From the NCBI GenBank assembly GCA_028288995.1, contig JAQGHF010000005.1:46578-110577 (forward strand): 64,000 nt of DNA. Direction: 5' to 3'. Source of the stretch: Candidatus Saccharimonadota bacterium (lineage in GTDB: Bacteria > Patescibacteriota > Saccharimonadia > Saccharimonadales > Saccharimonadaceae). Shown here piece by piece: positions 18,950 to 29,146 of the stretch. The position numbers were made by a program, and so were the translations under genes. Every line of letters starts with the position of its first letter. The stretch's first letter is position 1. The notes under the pieces were generated by a model that saw only the letters and a list, made by a program, of their open reading frames with translations, did no database searches and was not told the DNA's origin.

Positions 18950-19882
18950 CTAGGCGGTTTGTGCCGCCGAGTCCTTCTCGGAGATGTGTTTACCTCTTTC
19001 TCGCCCGACGACTATGGCGAGATCAGTCGCGAAGATCATCCCTACCTCAGCGTAATTCTGAGGGTTGTTGGTGTCGTTGCAGTAGGCCAATATGATCTTG
19101 GCCTCAGTGAACTGGCGGCGCGTGATAGCACTCTCAGCACGAAGTCGCAACGTTCCCGTTTTAGGGCTTTTACTACTGAGCCCAAAGTCCTTCAGAGAAG
19201 GGTTCTTGATGAATCGAGCCACCAACTCTTTCCAGTCCTCGGGCAGTTCCTTGCGCTTCAGCAGCTTTTCTCGGGTGAGTCTTATGAGTTCTTTCAAACT
19301 CTCTTTATCACCCAACCTTGCTCTATGAAGCTGTTCCTCGCTGTAGAGGCTCATGAGCTCGGCGAGCTTTACCTCAGTCCACTCTAGGTCTTCCTCGGTA
19401 GTATCATCACTGTACTTTTCGAGCATCTCGTCGATCTTGTTGTACAGAATCAATTCGTTGTCATCCGGCTCGCTGCGAAGGGAGGCGAATGCGTCCAGTC
19501 GCGCTTTGATCGCGTCGACTCGTTCCTGTGCAGCGAGTTGTATCTTGAGCGCTTCAGCGATATCTGCTTGGTGCTTTGATCGCTCCCAACCTTCCGGAGG
19601 AGGTCCCACCTCGACGATGTCTATGTCGGCTCCGGGTGTTTTAAATGCCCTGAAAATGGAACTAGTCCATGTCGTCACTGCGTTATCGATTCGACTCAGA
19701 GCGCGTTGCGCTTCTTGCTTTTTTGCAGTTATCTCTTCTTGCACTTCGCGCTTCTTGCGCCTGTTCTTAACCGACCGTATGGTCAGACCGATTGCGAATC
19801 CGATTATGACGAGGATGATGGCTGCAATGATGATCACGTCTGGCAGGTGTTCCATCGTGATAGTGAACCATAGTATCTTCAT
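18950..19882 (-). CDS. Membrane-anchored coiled-coil protein
   Basis: N-terminal TM (VIIIAAIILVIIGFAIGLTI) then long charged helical region; SD AAGG; TTGCGA-17-TATAAT upstream. Confidence 0.75.
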   Translation of the reverse strand: MKILWFTITMEHLPDVIIIAAIILVIIGFAIGLTIRSVKNRRKKREVQEEITAKKQEAQRALSRIDNAVTTWTSSIFRAFKTPGADIDIVEVGPPPEGWERSKHQADIAEALKIQLAAQERVDAIKARLDAFASLRSEPDDNELILYNKIDEMLEKYSDDTTEEDLEWTEVKLAELMSLYSEEQLHRARLGDKESLKELIRLTREKLLKRKELPEDWKELVARFIKNPSLKDFGLSSKSPKTGTLRLRAESAITRRQFTEAKIILAYCNDTNNPQNYAEVGMIFATDLAIVVGRERGKHISEKDSAAQTA

Positions 19883-20092
19883 GTTCGTGCCTTGCTTTCT
19901 CTCGGGTGGATAGGTCAAAACAATGATTATATTATAGTATAATTATATATTATTCGCAAGTTTCTCGTATTCTTTTCCACATTAATTTCAGAGGTGAGTG
20001 CAGAATTGTTGTATATTTTGCCTAACTAAAATACCGCCCAGTGAGGGGCGGTATAAAAGAATTTTCAGATTTTCAAAATGGCCGAATGTTGA

Positions 20093-20467
20093 TTAGCTAA
20101 GCTCGACGGTTGCGCCAGCTTCTTCAAGAGTTTTCTTAGCAGCTTCTGCTTCCTCTTTTGGAGCTTTTTCTTTGATTGTTGATGGAACACCGTCAACCAA
20201 AGCTTTTGCTTCACCAAGACCAAGACCAGTAATGTCTTTTACAGCCTTAATAACAGCAACTTTTTGTGCACCAGCATCCTTAAGGATGATGTTGAAGTCG
20301 CTCTTTGCGTCTTCAGCTGGAGCTGCTTCAGCAGCAGGTCCAGCAACAGCAACTGCAGCAGCTGCTGGTTCGATGTTGTATTCGTCTTTCAAGATAGTCT
20401 TGAGTTCGTTTACTTCAAGTACAGTTAACCCAACAAGGGTTTCTGCAAATTTCTTTAGATCAGCCAT
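20093..20467 (-). CDS. rplL: 50S ribosomal protein L7/L12
   Basis: [55 protein letters not shown]. Confidence 0.98.
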   Translation of the reverse strand: MADLKKFAETLVGLTVLEVNELKTILKDEYNIEPAAAAVAVAGPAAEAAPAEDAKSDFNIILKDAGAQKVAVIKAVKDITGLGLGEAKALVDGVPSTIKEKAPKEEAEAAKKTLEEAGATVELS

Positions 20468-20521
20468 TTTTATGACTCCTTTATTGTTCAAAATTAAAAT
20501 TGTGTACGTTTGTTAAAAAAA

Positions 20522-21046
20522 TTAACTGGTTGCTTTGGCTTCGACGCCATCAAGTAATGCATGTAGGTTACCCGACAATGCGTTCGTGATGTCATTAACC
20601 GGTGAAAGAAGCATTGCAATAACTTCGCCAATAAGTTGTGACTTACTAGGGAGGCTTGCGAGTGCGATTACTTCATCAGCACTTAAAAGAACGCCTTCAC
20701 CAGAAAAACCACCGGCAATAGCAAGGGCTGGATTCGTTTTTGCAAACGTATTCAAAACCTTCGCTGGTGCAATTTCGTCCTCTGCGCTAACAGCGTAAAG
20801 AAGTTGTCCGGTAAGTGGTGAGGTGTCGGTATCTTTATAAGTAGCAACGTCGGCGAGAGCTACACGGACAAGGCGGTTTTTAATCACCTTGATCACAACG
20901 CCAGCTTCGCGAGCTTCTGCTCGGAGCTTCTGGACGTCCGCAACGCTAAGACCGTCGTATTTTGCAAATACGGTTGTCTTAGCAGCTGTGAGTAGTTCAC
21001 TAAAATCAGCAACCAATGTGTTCTTTTTATCGCGTGAAATCGCCAT
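20522..21046 (-). CDS. rplJ: 50S ribosomal protein L10
   Basis: L10 sequence pattern, followed by rplL. Confidence 0.95.
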   Translation of the reverse strand: MAISRDKKNTLVADFSELLTAAKTTVFAKYDGLSVADVQKLRAEAREAGVVIKVIKNRLVRVALADVATYKDTDTSPLTGQLLYAVSAEDEIAPAKVLNTFAKTNPALAIAGGFSGEGVLLSADEVIALASLPSKSQLIGEVIAMLLSPVNDITNALSGNLHALLDGVEAKATS

Positions 21047-21109
21047 AAATCAAATTCTCCTAGGAATTACATTAGTTTTATTCGGCCAAATTGTTAATCA
21101 ATCTAGACA

Positions 21110-21200
21110 GGCAGTTCCGAGGAAAACAAAAAGTCTTTGGACCTCGCAGGGCTGCCAAAGACTCATGAAATGTATGTTTATTTACAATTCCTCGGTAGCA
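21110..21200 (-). ncRNA. Structured leader upstream of rplJ (L10-leader-like, with attenuator hairpin)
   Basis: Outer stem CCGAGGAA/TTCCTCGG (21188-21195 with 21117-21124); inner GTCTTTGG/CCAAAGAC followed by T5. Confidence 0.6.
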
Positions 21201-21361
21201 AATTAAGTGTTTGTATCGATTGCTCTTTACTCTCACAGCCACTGTCTTTGGTTGTCTTACCCTGCATTGTACAGGCTGTAGGTAAATAAGTCAACGTTCT
21301 TAAAGAGGTGGGCTAGCTGTGGCGTATCCATGGACCCTTCATACGCTATCATTGGCGTAGG

Positions 21362-21390
21362 TTGAATAATATGTCGTAATAATCTATAAT
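21362..21390 (+). promoter_or_regulatory. Sigma70-type promoter TTGAAT-17 bp-TATAAT
   Basis: -35 at 21362-21367, -10 at 21385-21390. Confidence 0.7.
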
Positions 21391-21435
21391 AAGGTACTGT
21401 CATTTCACTTGGGATGATGAACGAAGGGAAGAAAT

Positions 21436-21576
21436 ATGGCATTCGGAGACACGCTCGCACTGATCAATGGGGATCGTCCTCAGCCCAGTTTCACTGGCAT
21501 CACTGGTCGCAAAGCCGGCTATACCAACGAAGATTCGTCCGCTGACGAGCGCGAGCAACCCTCCAAGTCCGAATAA
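21436..21576 (+). CDS. Small protein, 46 aa (MAFGDTLALINGDRPQPSFTGITGRKAGYTNEDSSADEREQPSKSE)
   Basis: SD GAAGGGAAG, upstream consensus promoter, downstream hairpins and terminator; not in the supplied ORF track because of length. Confidence 0.65.
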   Translation: MAFGDTLALINGDRPQPSFTGITGRKAGYTNEDSSADEREQPSKSE

Positions 21577-21635
21577 GGTCGAGTGGCGACCGTACGTAAG
21601 ACCGTATGGTCGCCACTCCCACGTCCCCTTCATAC

Positions 21636-21669
21636 GAGCCTCAACCATTTTATCGGTTGAGGCTCTTTT
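21636..21669 (+). terminator. Rho-independent terminator
   Basis: gagcctcaacc-attttatc-ggttgaggctc-tttt. Confidence 0.85.
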
Positions 21670-21723
21670 CACCTCTGTGAATAACTAGTATTACCTCTGG
21701 AAGAATGGTATAATAAAATTCAA

Positions 21724-22710
21724 ATGAATGAGCGTGAACCCGAGGTCTCTCTCCCTCGTGACCTATCCGAACAGAAGATTTTAGCTGATCTTGCTCGTAT
21801 AAGCACCAATAGTATTGGTGAGCCACTTACTTGGGGCGCAACCCCGCTCGTTTCGACGTGGGAAATAAAAATCCAGCAAGACGATGTAAAAGCAGAGATC
21901 AATAAGCTTTTTAGTCGAAAAAATACTCCTGAGTATGTGTCACCGGAGCTTGCGCAGTATATTGAAATCTTAAATATGTCACGCACGGCAAACCGTGAAA
22001 CTCATAACCTTGAAAGTTTTGCGTATCGTGAGAAAGCAGACCTTAATGATCTTCCTGGAGAGGTACTCGAGGTTATTGACCGTGCAGCAAGAGGATTTGC
22101 ATCACCGGCAGAACTGCTCTTTATTCAAGACTTGCTGGGTGTTCCGACTATAGAACTTGCTAGTTTAACGCATCCTTATGGAAGAGAACGTATTAAACTT
22201 CTTAAAGAAATGCGACCGGCTGTTAATAATGCGATTACATTGATGGGCGGCGCGCTCGTTCGAGGAATAAAACCGACATTTAAGATCAAAGGCGCGCAAG
22301 ATCTTCGTAATCCGAAAAAGAATGGAGCTATTCATATGACCCGCGAGACACCTTTTGGTGAACTCCCTAGCGGAGTAAAAGTCATGGAACGGTCTTCGTT
22401 TGTTGTCATACTCGATCAGCTTCCTTCGGAACAAGCAGAGGTCATTCGATCTATCCCATACGAGAATAATAAGAATTGGGCTGATTCATTAGGCTATCGT
22501 GGTGGACTATACAAACTTGCACCGGAGCTTCTGAATAATGATGATTACGAAAAGGCCGCACCGGTCTCGACGACAATCGTTGCTTCAAATGAAGCACTAC
22601 AAGCAAAGCTGCTTTCAAAAGAAGCAGTAAAAGAAGCACATAAAAACGCGAGAGAAAAGCAACAGCAGGTACTTCTTGGTTCGGTCGCTACAAAAAATGT
22701 TAATCTATAA
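21724..22710 (+). CDS. Uncharacterised protein, 328 aa
   Basis: Long complete ORF. Confidence 0.75.
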   Translation: MNEREPEVSLPRDLSEQKILADLARISTNSIGEPLTWGATPLVSTWEIKIQQDDVKAEINKLFSRKNTPEYVSPELAQYIEILNMSRTANRETHNLESFAYREKADLNDLPGEVLEVIDRAARGFASPAELLFIQDLLGVPTIELASLTHPYGRERIKLLKEMRPAVNNAITLMGGALVRGIKPTFKIKGAQDLRNPKKNGAIHMTRETPFGELPSGVKVMERSSFVVILDQLPSEQAEVIRSIPYENNKNWADSLGYRGGLYKLAPELLNNDDYEKAAPVSTTIVASNEALQAKLLSKEAVKEAHKNAREKQQQVLLGSVATKNVNL

Positions 22711-23371
22711 GATTGTGAACAATTGATCGAAATTCTTCTTGAATATCTTCCATAGAACGCATTTTTTTGCTATTTTCCATTGCATCAAGGAGTTCGTATT
22801 CGTCTGGATATTGAGCAGCTAAAGCTTTGTAACTTTCAAGCGTTCGCTCAAGATGCGTAAGATCTGCTTCGTGAATATCACGCTTCTTGTCGGTGTAATC
22901 GCGTTTTTGTTTCTTATCTATATTCTCTTGTGAGATCCATGCAGGGACCATAAAGATAACATTCTTGTCGGGTTTTGGGATGCCGAGGATATTATGTTCA
23001 AAATGCCGTTCGAATTCGAAGTACTCCGAACGTTCTTCGTGGGTATCAAAGTTAGAGCCATTGTGTCCCAGATTGGATGAGACATACCTATCGCCGAGGT
23101 AGACGCTATTAGGAAGTTGAAGGAATGCTTTAATTGCTTGCGCACCCATGAGTCGATCAATTGCGTAAGGAAGACTTGCGAGTTCTGGGTGTGGGTTGCC
23201 ATATTTACCGTTAAGAAAACGAATAACATGCTCTGCCGAAGGATCTTTATAACGAGGATAACTATCGAGTTCGGTGGTGTACCCCTCTTCGATTAAATGC
23301 TCGTGGAGCATCTTCATCTGTGTACCCTTTCCTGATCCGTCACCACCTTCGGCTGTAATGAAAATTCCCAT
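22700..23371 (-). CDS. tmk: Thymidylate kinase-like protein
   Basis: MGIFITAEGGDGSGKGTQMKML; YLGDRYVSSNLGHNGS. Confidence 0.85.
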   Translation of the reverse strand: MGIFITAEGGDGSGKGTQMKMLHEHLIEEGYTTELDSYPRYKDPSAEHVIRFLNGKYGNPHPELASLPYAIDRLMGAQAIKAFLQLPNSVYLGDRYVSSNLGHNGSNFDTHEERSEYFEFERHFEHNILGIPKPDKNVIFMVPAWISQENIDKKQKRDYTDKKRDIHEADLTHLERTLESYKALAAQYPDEYELLDAMENSKKMRSMEDIQEEFRSIVHNLID

Positions 23372-24039
23372 TACTCAGCTCGCTTGTCTTTGTAGGCGCG
23401 TGGCAACATTTGTTCTGGTCTCCAAGCTTTTTCAAGTTCAGCAACGTCTGTCCCTGAAGCATATTTACCACTGAGATTTTCGTAGCTGCCACGAACTTCG
23501 CCGGTATGCATAAAGACGATTTGGGCAATACGTTCACCAACAGGAATAACGATACTGTGTCGTTGGTTCAAGTTGTAAACTTCAAGCGTCCAACGATTCA
23601 CGTAGCCTGGGTCGCCCCAACCTGCGTCAAAACAGACTGCAACACCGTTGCGCCCCCAAGTGCTGCGAGATTGCATACTCGTTGTTCCTGGGGGAAGAAT
23701 ACCGATAAATTCATTTGTATGTGCAAGAATGCGTTCACCTGGTTCAAGGACGATTACTGGGTGGTCTGAGGGAATATTAGCAAGCGGTTCGTTGCCGGTC
23801 TGTTTACACCAATCAGCGTGAGTGATTGCCTTTTGTGGTTCGCCGAAATAACGATCAACTTCGATTTTATCGAAAGGATTGTAGACGGTTTGTGGACTTT
23901 TGCGGTCAGTTCTATAGAACCATTCACCGAGTGTCACATCAACGCTACTTCCGTTAATATGTTCTGGTTGGTAAGGATGGAAAATAATATGACCATCCTT
24001 GATTGCATCCTCTATCTCTATATTGCTATAGACACTCAT
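23371..24039 (-). CDS. dcd: dCTP deaminase
   Basis: GSSVDVTLGEWFYR, PGTTSMQSRSTWGRNGVAVCFDAGWGDPGYVNRWTLE. Confidence 0.92.
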   Translation of the reverse strand: MSVYSNIEIEDAIKDGHIIFHPYQPEHINGSSVDVTLGEWFYRTDRKSPQTVYNPFDKIEVDRYFGEPQKAITHADWCKQTGNEPLANIPSDHPVIVLEPGERILAHTNEFIGILPPGTTSMQSRSTWGRNGVAVCFDAGWGDPGYVNRWTLEVYNLNQRHSIVIPVGERIAQIVFMHTGEVRGSYENLSGKYASGTDVAELEKAWRPEQMLPRAYKDKRAE

Positions 24040-24169
24040 AACTTACACTCCCCTTATTTCCTTGATTGTAGCATGTGCTCGGATATGAGCGGAATAATTT
24101 CAATTTTATGACCCCGAGCGGGCCAATCACTCGAACTCAAACATTCGTGTGATCGACCCACCTGGGTTG

Positions 24170-25261
24170 TCAGCCGGTGGTGACGGCTTTTTGTTTGGCT
24201 TCCGCCGCTTTGATGGCGACCAGGACTTCTGCGAAGTTGTCCTCGTGCGGCAGTGTCTTGCGATACTGGGTCCATCCGTAGAAGTTACCAGACCACCCTG
24301 TCGCCTTCGGGTCGTACTTGGTTGCCTTTGGTATGAAGAATCCGCCTTCAACGAATTCCAGCTCCATCGGGGTTGCGACGTGCTCGAACGGCGACATGTG
24401 ACCGCTGCTGCTCAGACGTTCGGCGAGTGCGAGATCCTTCTTCAGATCTGCTTCGCCGGTGTCGTGAGTCAAGTAACTGACTCGTGCGCAACGTGCCGCA
24501 ACTGCACGCGCCGCTTCCTCTGGGTGTTCTTTTGCCCACTCCTTCTCGTTCTCTTGCAAGAACGGCAGGTGGTACTCTCCCTCGTGAAGCAGGGTCGGCG
24601 TGGAGGCATCGGACAACTCCTTCATCATCGTGGCGATGATACGGATCTCTTGCTGTGCCTGCTCGCTCACGCGCAGTGCAAAGAAGTTCTCCCATTCAGT
24701 CGCCGTGACGATCACCGTGTGCCACATGAATGGCTCCAGCAAACGGTTCGCGAGACCCTTGTGAATACCAAGGAAGTCATCTCGCTCGACGATCGAAGGA
24801 TCCTTGGCTTCCAGCCGATCGGCGATGTCCAGGACGAAAGACTGGAAGTCTCCGCCCTTTGCAAGCCACGCCCCGACTTCGGCTTCAATGAACTCTGGTG
24901 AGGTGATCATCTGGAGTGCCGAAAGAACCGCGTTGTCACGCGCCTTCAGCCAGAGCGCGATTGCTCTCAAGTGAAGCGTCCCCGTCAACGGAGCGCCTGC
25001 TTGCATGCCCGGTTTGTTCACGCCGAACTCTCTCGGTATGAACGGGTCGAGCATGATCTCACGCAGTTGCTTGAACACCGGGATTGCCCGCGAACTTGCG
25101 GAGTTCCGACTGAACATACGGTGCGTGTTGAATTCTGACAGCATTGCGCGCCAGAATGTGACGACGAATGTCGTGATACGGATGCCAGACTCGGAGATCG
25201 AATCGGCAACAATAGCTGCTTTATAGGCCACTGTGGCCGCCTCTCTACTCACGGGTTGCAA
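24170..25261 (-). CDS. ThyX-like FAD-dependent thymidylate synthase family protein
   Basis: HRMFSRNSASSRAIP signature (RHRxxSxNxxSxR-like), SPFEHVATPMELEF, WSGNFYGWTQYRKTLPHE. Confidence 0.82.
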   Translation of the reverse strand: MQPVSREAATVAYKAAIVADSISESGIRITTFVVTFWRAMLSEFNTHRMFSRNSASSRAIPVFKQLREIMLDPFIPREFGVNKPGMQAGAPLTGTLHLRAIALWLKARDNAVLSALQMITSPEFIEAEVGAWLAKGGDFQSFVLDIADRLEAKDPSIVERDDFLGIHKGLANRLLEPFMWHTVIVTATEWENFFALRVSEQAQQEIRIIATMMKELSDASTPTLLHEGEYHLPFLQENEKEWAKEHPEEAARAVAARCARVSYLTHDTGEADLKKDLALAERLSSSGHMSPFEHVATPMELEFVEGGFFIPKATKYDPKATGWSGNFYGWTQYRKTLPHEDNFAEVLVAIKAAEAKQKAVTTG

Positions 25262-25417
25262 CGAAATGTTCTACCCACCTTCAACAACTATATCAGATTT
25301 GTAAGCTATATTAGGGTTCACATGCATACCTTTTATGCTATACTTTATGCAAGCGACGTTATTCACCAAACAAAAACGCACTTATCGGATCAACCAAAAA
25401 TAGCTCAGGAGCATCGT

Positions 25418-26125
25418 ATGACACAGGCATCACCCGAAAGAAATTTTAATTCTCGGGAGGATACCCTACTCAAAAATACAAGCGATATCCCTGTAGTCCC
25501 GATAACCTCTGATACTATTATTCCCGGCTATGATAGTGTTGAACCTATCGAAGTTAGCCCTTTTCATGGTCCTACCGAACGTGAAGAACAGAACATCTTT
25601 CTGGGTCGACAGGCAGCTAATCTTGCACTCGCGATTGGCGTCAGTAATGATCCTGACGTGAAGGTTCGCGAAGTAGAACGTTTCCTTGGAAATGCAGGCT
25701 ACCCTGAATCACATACGCCTACTGTTGCGTTATCGCAACAGGATTTCGTTACCTCTATCATCGATAACATTGAAATGAAGACGAAGACTGAGACTGCTGC
25801 AGCACTGAAGGCGCAGAATGAAGCACTTCGACAGCAAATCGAAGACATTAAAGAAACACTAGAGGCGAAATTATCAAAAGAAGCATTACTGGCTATTGCG
25901 CCATTTTTGAAACTCCCTGAAGGTGTCGATATTGATGTTGAAGAATTTGCCAGTGAAGTACAAGATGCACTTATTTCAACCCATGACCTTGAAGTACCCT
26001 CAACTGCTGAACTAGAAGCACAGCTTGCGCTTGAGTCAGATAATACGCATAGTCCAGTGAGTGGTATTACGATTGCAAAGATTGGACACTGGACGGTGGA
26101 TATTCTCAAGAAAAGCCTTAAATAA
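25418..26125 (+). CDS. Uncharacterised protein with central coiled coil
   Basis: ATG at 25418 preceded by AGGAG; terminator follows. Confidence 0.7.
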   Translation: MTQASPERNFNSREDTLLKNTSDIPVVPITSDTIIPGYDSVEPIEVSPFHGPTEREEQNIFLGRQAANLALAIGVSNDPDVKVREVERFLGNAGYPESHTPTVALSQQDFVTSIIDNIEMKTKTETAAALKAQNEALRQQIEDIKETLEAKLSKEALLAIAPFLKLPEGVDIDVEEFASEVQDALISTHDLEVPSTAELEAQLALESDNTHSPVSGITIAKIGHWTVDILKKSLK

Positions 26126-26143
26126 CGACAACGACATATAAAT

Positions 26144-26175
26144 AAAAAACTCCGCGAATCAACGCGGAGTTTTTT
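26144..26175. terminator. Bidirectional terminator hairpin
   Basis: aaaaaactccgcg-aatcaa-cgcggagtttttt between convergent genes. Confidence 0.9.
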
Positions 26176-26191
26176 ATATAAGATGAACCTT

Positions 26192-27217
26192 CTAGTTAAT
26201 AAAGTTCTCTACCTTGATGCTAGGACCTTGTGTGGTACTAACACTGATTGATTTTACGAACGCACCCTTGATGCTCGTTGGCTTTTGGCTCAACAGGCTG
26301 TCAAAGAAACCTTTTGCGTTTTGGTTTAGCTTTTCAGCACCAAAGCTTACTTTACCAATGGCAAGGTGAACGATAGCTTGCTTGTCGACACGATATTCAA
26401 CTTTACCAGTCTTCGCTTCGTTGACAGCTTTTGCAACGTCAGTCGCAACCGAACCACTCTTTGGGTTAGGCATGAGACCACGTGGACCAAGAAGTCGGGC
26501 ATACTTACCAAGTCGTGGCATGTACTGTGGTGTTGCGATTAGGATATCGAAGTTAATGACTTCTTTATCAAGTTGTGCAAGGAAAGTTTCGTCACCAACA
26601 ACGTCAGCACCAGCCTTCGAGGCAGCAGCATGGTCACCTTCAGGTGCAAACACGGCAACACGAACAGTCTTACCAGTTCCATTTGGAAGGCTGACGGTTG
26701 TACGGATGTTTTGGTCAGCTTGGCGAGGGTCAACGTTCAAACGAACGTGAATTTCAACGCTGGCGTCAAACTTGCTTGGGCTTGTCTTTGCAGCGATGTT
26801 GACTGCATCAGTTAGTGAGTAGAGCTTACCCTTTTCAACGAGCTTTGCAGCTTCTTGGTACTTTTTGCCACGTCGTTCAAGAAGTGGACGAGTGACAGGT
26901 TTTGGACCCTTTGGCAATGAAGCCTCTTCACCGTCAGCAGATGTTGTATCACCGGCAGCTTTTCGAGCTTCTTTTTCTTCTTTAGCTTCAGTTTCTGCGA
27001 TTGCTTTTGCGCTTCGCTTGCCGCTCTTCGCTACTTTTTCTTCAACAACTTCAGCGACATCTTCAGTAATAACTGCCTCAGTTACGGTGACTGCTGGAGT
27101 GTTGATCTCGTCTTGAGCATCAACGATAGCTGCTTCGATTTGTGCAACGGTGTTCTTTTCAGAAACATCGAGGCCTAGTTTTTTTGCTTCTTCAAGCAGA
27201 TTGGCTTTCTTTGCCAT
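26192..27217 (-). CDS. rplA: 50S ribosomal protein L1 with ~110-aa N-terminal extension
   Basis: L1 core [55 protein letters not shown]; extra N-terminal [25 protein letters not shown] plus acidic linker. Confidence 0.96.
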   Translation of the reverse strand: MAKKANLLEEAKKLGLDVSEKNTVAQIEAAIVDAQDEINTPAVTVTEAVITEDVAEVVEEKVAKSGKRSAKAIAETEAKEEKEARKAAGDTTSADGEEASLPKGPKPVTRPLLERRGKKYQEAAKLVEKGKLYSLTDAVNIAAKTSPSKFDASVEIHVRLNVDPRQADQNIRTTVSLPNGTGKTVRVAVFAPEGDHAAASKAGADVVGDETFLAQLDKEVINFDILIATPQYMPRLGKYARLLGPRGLMPNPKSGSVATDVAKAVNEAKTGKVEYRVDKQAIVHLAIGKVSFGAEKLNQNAKGFFDSLLSQKPTSIKGAFVKSISVSTTQGPSIKVENFIN

Positions 27218-27356
27218 AGGTGTTAACCCTTTCTGTGGTGATAACGACTGTTTTACGGTCTCCCAACATTGATTGTTATAAAGATATTATAGCATGGCTC
27301 TTGCCGTTTTACCAGTGTTATTGACAGGGATAACGCTCTCGCTTATGCTTGAGCAT

Positions 27357-29015
27357 ATGGATGAAATTAAAAAAGAGCTACTAGAGCGTGGGTTTAGTGG
27401 TGACTTGGACGATACGGCAGAAGCGCTCGCATTTTACTCACACGATGCATCAATGTTTGAACTTATACCAAAACTAGTTATCAAACCAAAAAATACCAAA
27501 GATGTTGAAGCGGCAGTAAAGCTCGTCGGCGAACAAAAGAAACATAATCCTGACCTATCGTTGACTGCACGGAGCGCTGGTACTGACATGTCAGGTGCGG
27601 CAATCAACGACTCTATTATTGTCGACTTTAATAAATACTTTCGAGAAGTTATCTCTGTTAAAGAAGACATCTCAGTGACGCAGCCAGGTGTGTTCTTCCG
27701 TGATTTCGATGTCGCAACTGGCGACTATCTTTTACCAAGCTACCCTGCAAGTCGCGATCTTGCGTCTGTCGGTGGCATGATCAACAACAACTCAGGTGGT
27801 GAAAAATCACTCGAGTTTGGTAAGACTGAAAAATACGTTCCAGAACTAAAGCTTGTTTTCGCTGATGGTATTGAGCGAGTTGTAAAGCCTCTTACTAAAG
27901 CTGAGCTTGACGTAAAGATGGCGCAGGATGATTTTGAAGGTAAGGTCTATAAAGACCTCTTTGCACTGATTGATGGTAACTACGAAAAAATTAAAGCCGC
28001 AAAACCAAACGTGAGTAAAAACTCAACCGGCTATAACTTGTGGAACGTCTGGGACCGTGAAACTGGCGTATTTGATATGACGCAGATGATTATCGGTGCG
28101 CAGGGTACGCTAGGGTTTGTGACAGAAGGAACGTTTAAGTTGGTCCCCCGCCCAAAGCACTCAGGTCTCCTCGTTCTGTTTATGCATGACATTGATAAGC
28201 TTGGTGATGTCATTAAAACTGTCATGAAACATAAACCTGCAACCTTTGAAAGTTTTGACGATGCAACGCTACTCCTCGTTATGAAGTTTATGCCAAGCTT
28301 CCTAAAGATGCTTGGTCCAGTGCGCTTCATTCACTTCTTGTTCACGCTCATCCCAGATGGTATGCAATTACTACGTGGCTTCCCGAAGCTCGTCCTCATG
28401 GTAGAGTTTAACGGTGAAACTGAAGATGAAGTTCGCCAAAAGATCGTTACGCTGCACAAGGAACTATCGCCGTTCCGTGCTCGTTACGAAATTAACGGCT
28501 TTGAAGAAGATCCAACTGAAGCAGACAGTGAAAAATTCTGGATTATGCGTCGTAATAGCTTCCAACTACTGCGAAGCAAGGTGAAAGACAAGCACACTGC
28601 CCCATTTATTGACGACCTCATCGTGAACCCAGAACATCTACCCGAGTTCTTGCCGAAGATCCGTGTCATCATCAAGAAGTACAAACTGCTTGCGACAATT
28701 GCTGGGCACATGGGCGATGGAAACTTCCACATCATTCCACTGATGAAGCTTGAAGATCCTAATGACCGCGCAAAACTACTTCCTGCGATGAAAGAAGTGG
28801 ATGAGCTGGTCTTGAAATACAAGGGATCACTTTCTGGTGAGCACAACGACGGACTTGTCCGTGGTCCATGGCTCGAACAGATGTATGGTAAAGAAGTTGT
28901 TGATTTATTCCGTGCAGCAAAAGACATCTTTGACCCACAGCACATCTTTAATCCTCACAAGAAGGCTAATGCTGAGTGGGATTATAGCTTTTCGCATATT
29001 CGGGAGAAGTTCTAA
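27357..29015 (+). CDS. FAD-binding oxidase (GlcD-like), paralog of 6897-8561
   Basis: Same motifs as paralog; TTGACA-17-TATGCT places TSS at the MDEIKK start. Confidence 0.9.
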   Translation: MDEIKKELLERGFSGDLDDTAEALAFYSHDASMFELIPKLVIKPKNTKDVEAAVKLVGEQKKHNPDLSLTARSAGTDMSGAAINDSIIVDFNKYFREVISVKEDISVTQPGVFFRDFDVATGDYLLPSYPASRDLASVGGMINNNSGGEKSLEFGKTEKYVPELKLVFADGIERVVKPLTKAELDVKMAQDDFEGKVYKDLFALIDGNYEKIKAAKPNVSKNSTGYNLWNVWDRETGVFDMTQMIIGAQGTLGFVTEGTFKLVPRPKHSGLLVLFMHDIDKLGDVIKTVMKHKPATFESFDDATLLLVMKFMPSFLKMLGPVRFIHFLFTLIPDGMQLLRGFPKLVLMVEFNGETEDEVRQKIVTLHKELSPFRARYEINGFEEDPTEADSEKFWIMRRNSFQLLRSKVKDKHTAPFIDDLIVNPEHLPEFLPKIRVIIKKYKLLATIAGHMGDGNFHIIPLMKLEDPNDRAKLLPAMKEVDELVLKYKGSLSGEHNDGLVRGPWLEQMYGKEVVDLFRAAKDIFDPQHIFNPHKKANAEWDYSFSHIREKF

Positions 29016-29146
29016 CAATCAGATTAATCTCGTAGATCGGTAAAATCCATAGTTAAGGCAAAATGAGACTCTTGGGTCTCATTTTGCTTATGCTTGATAT
29101 CAAATTATCATGGGCTTATTATAAGGTTAAACATTAAGGAGGTTCT

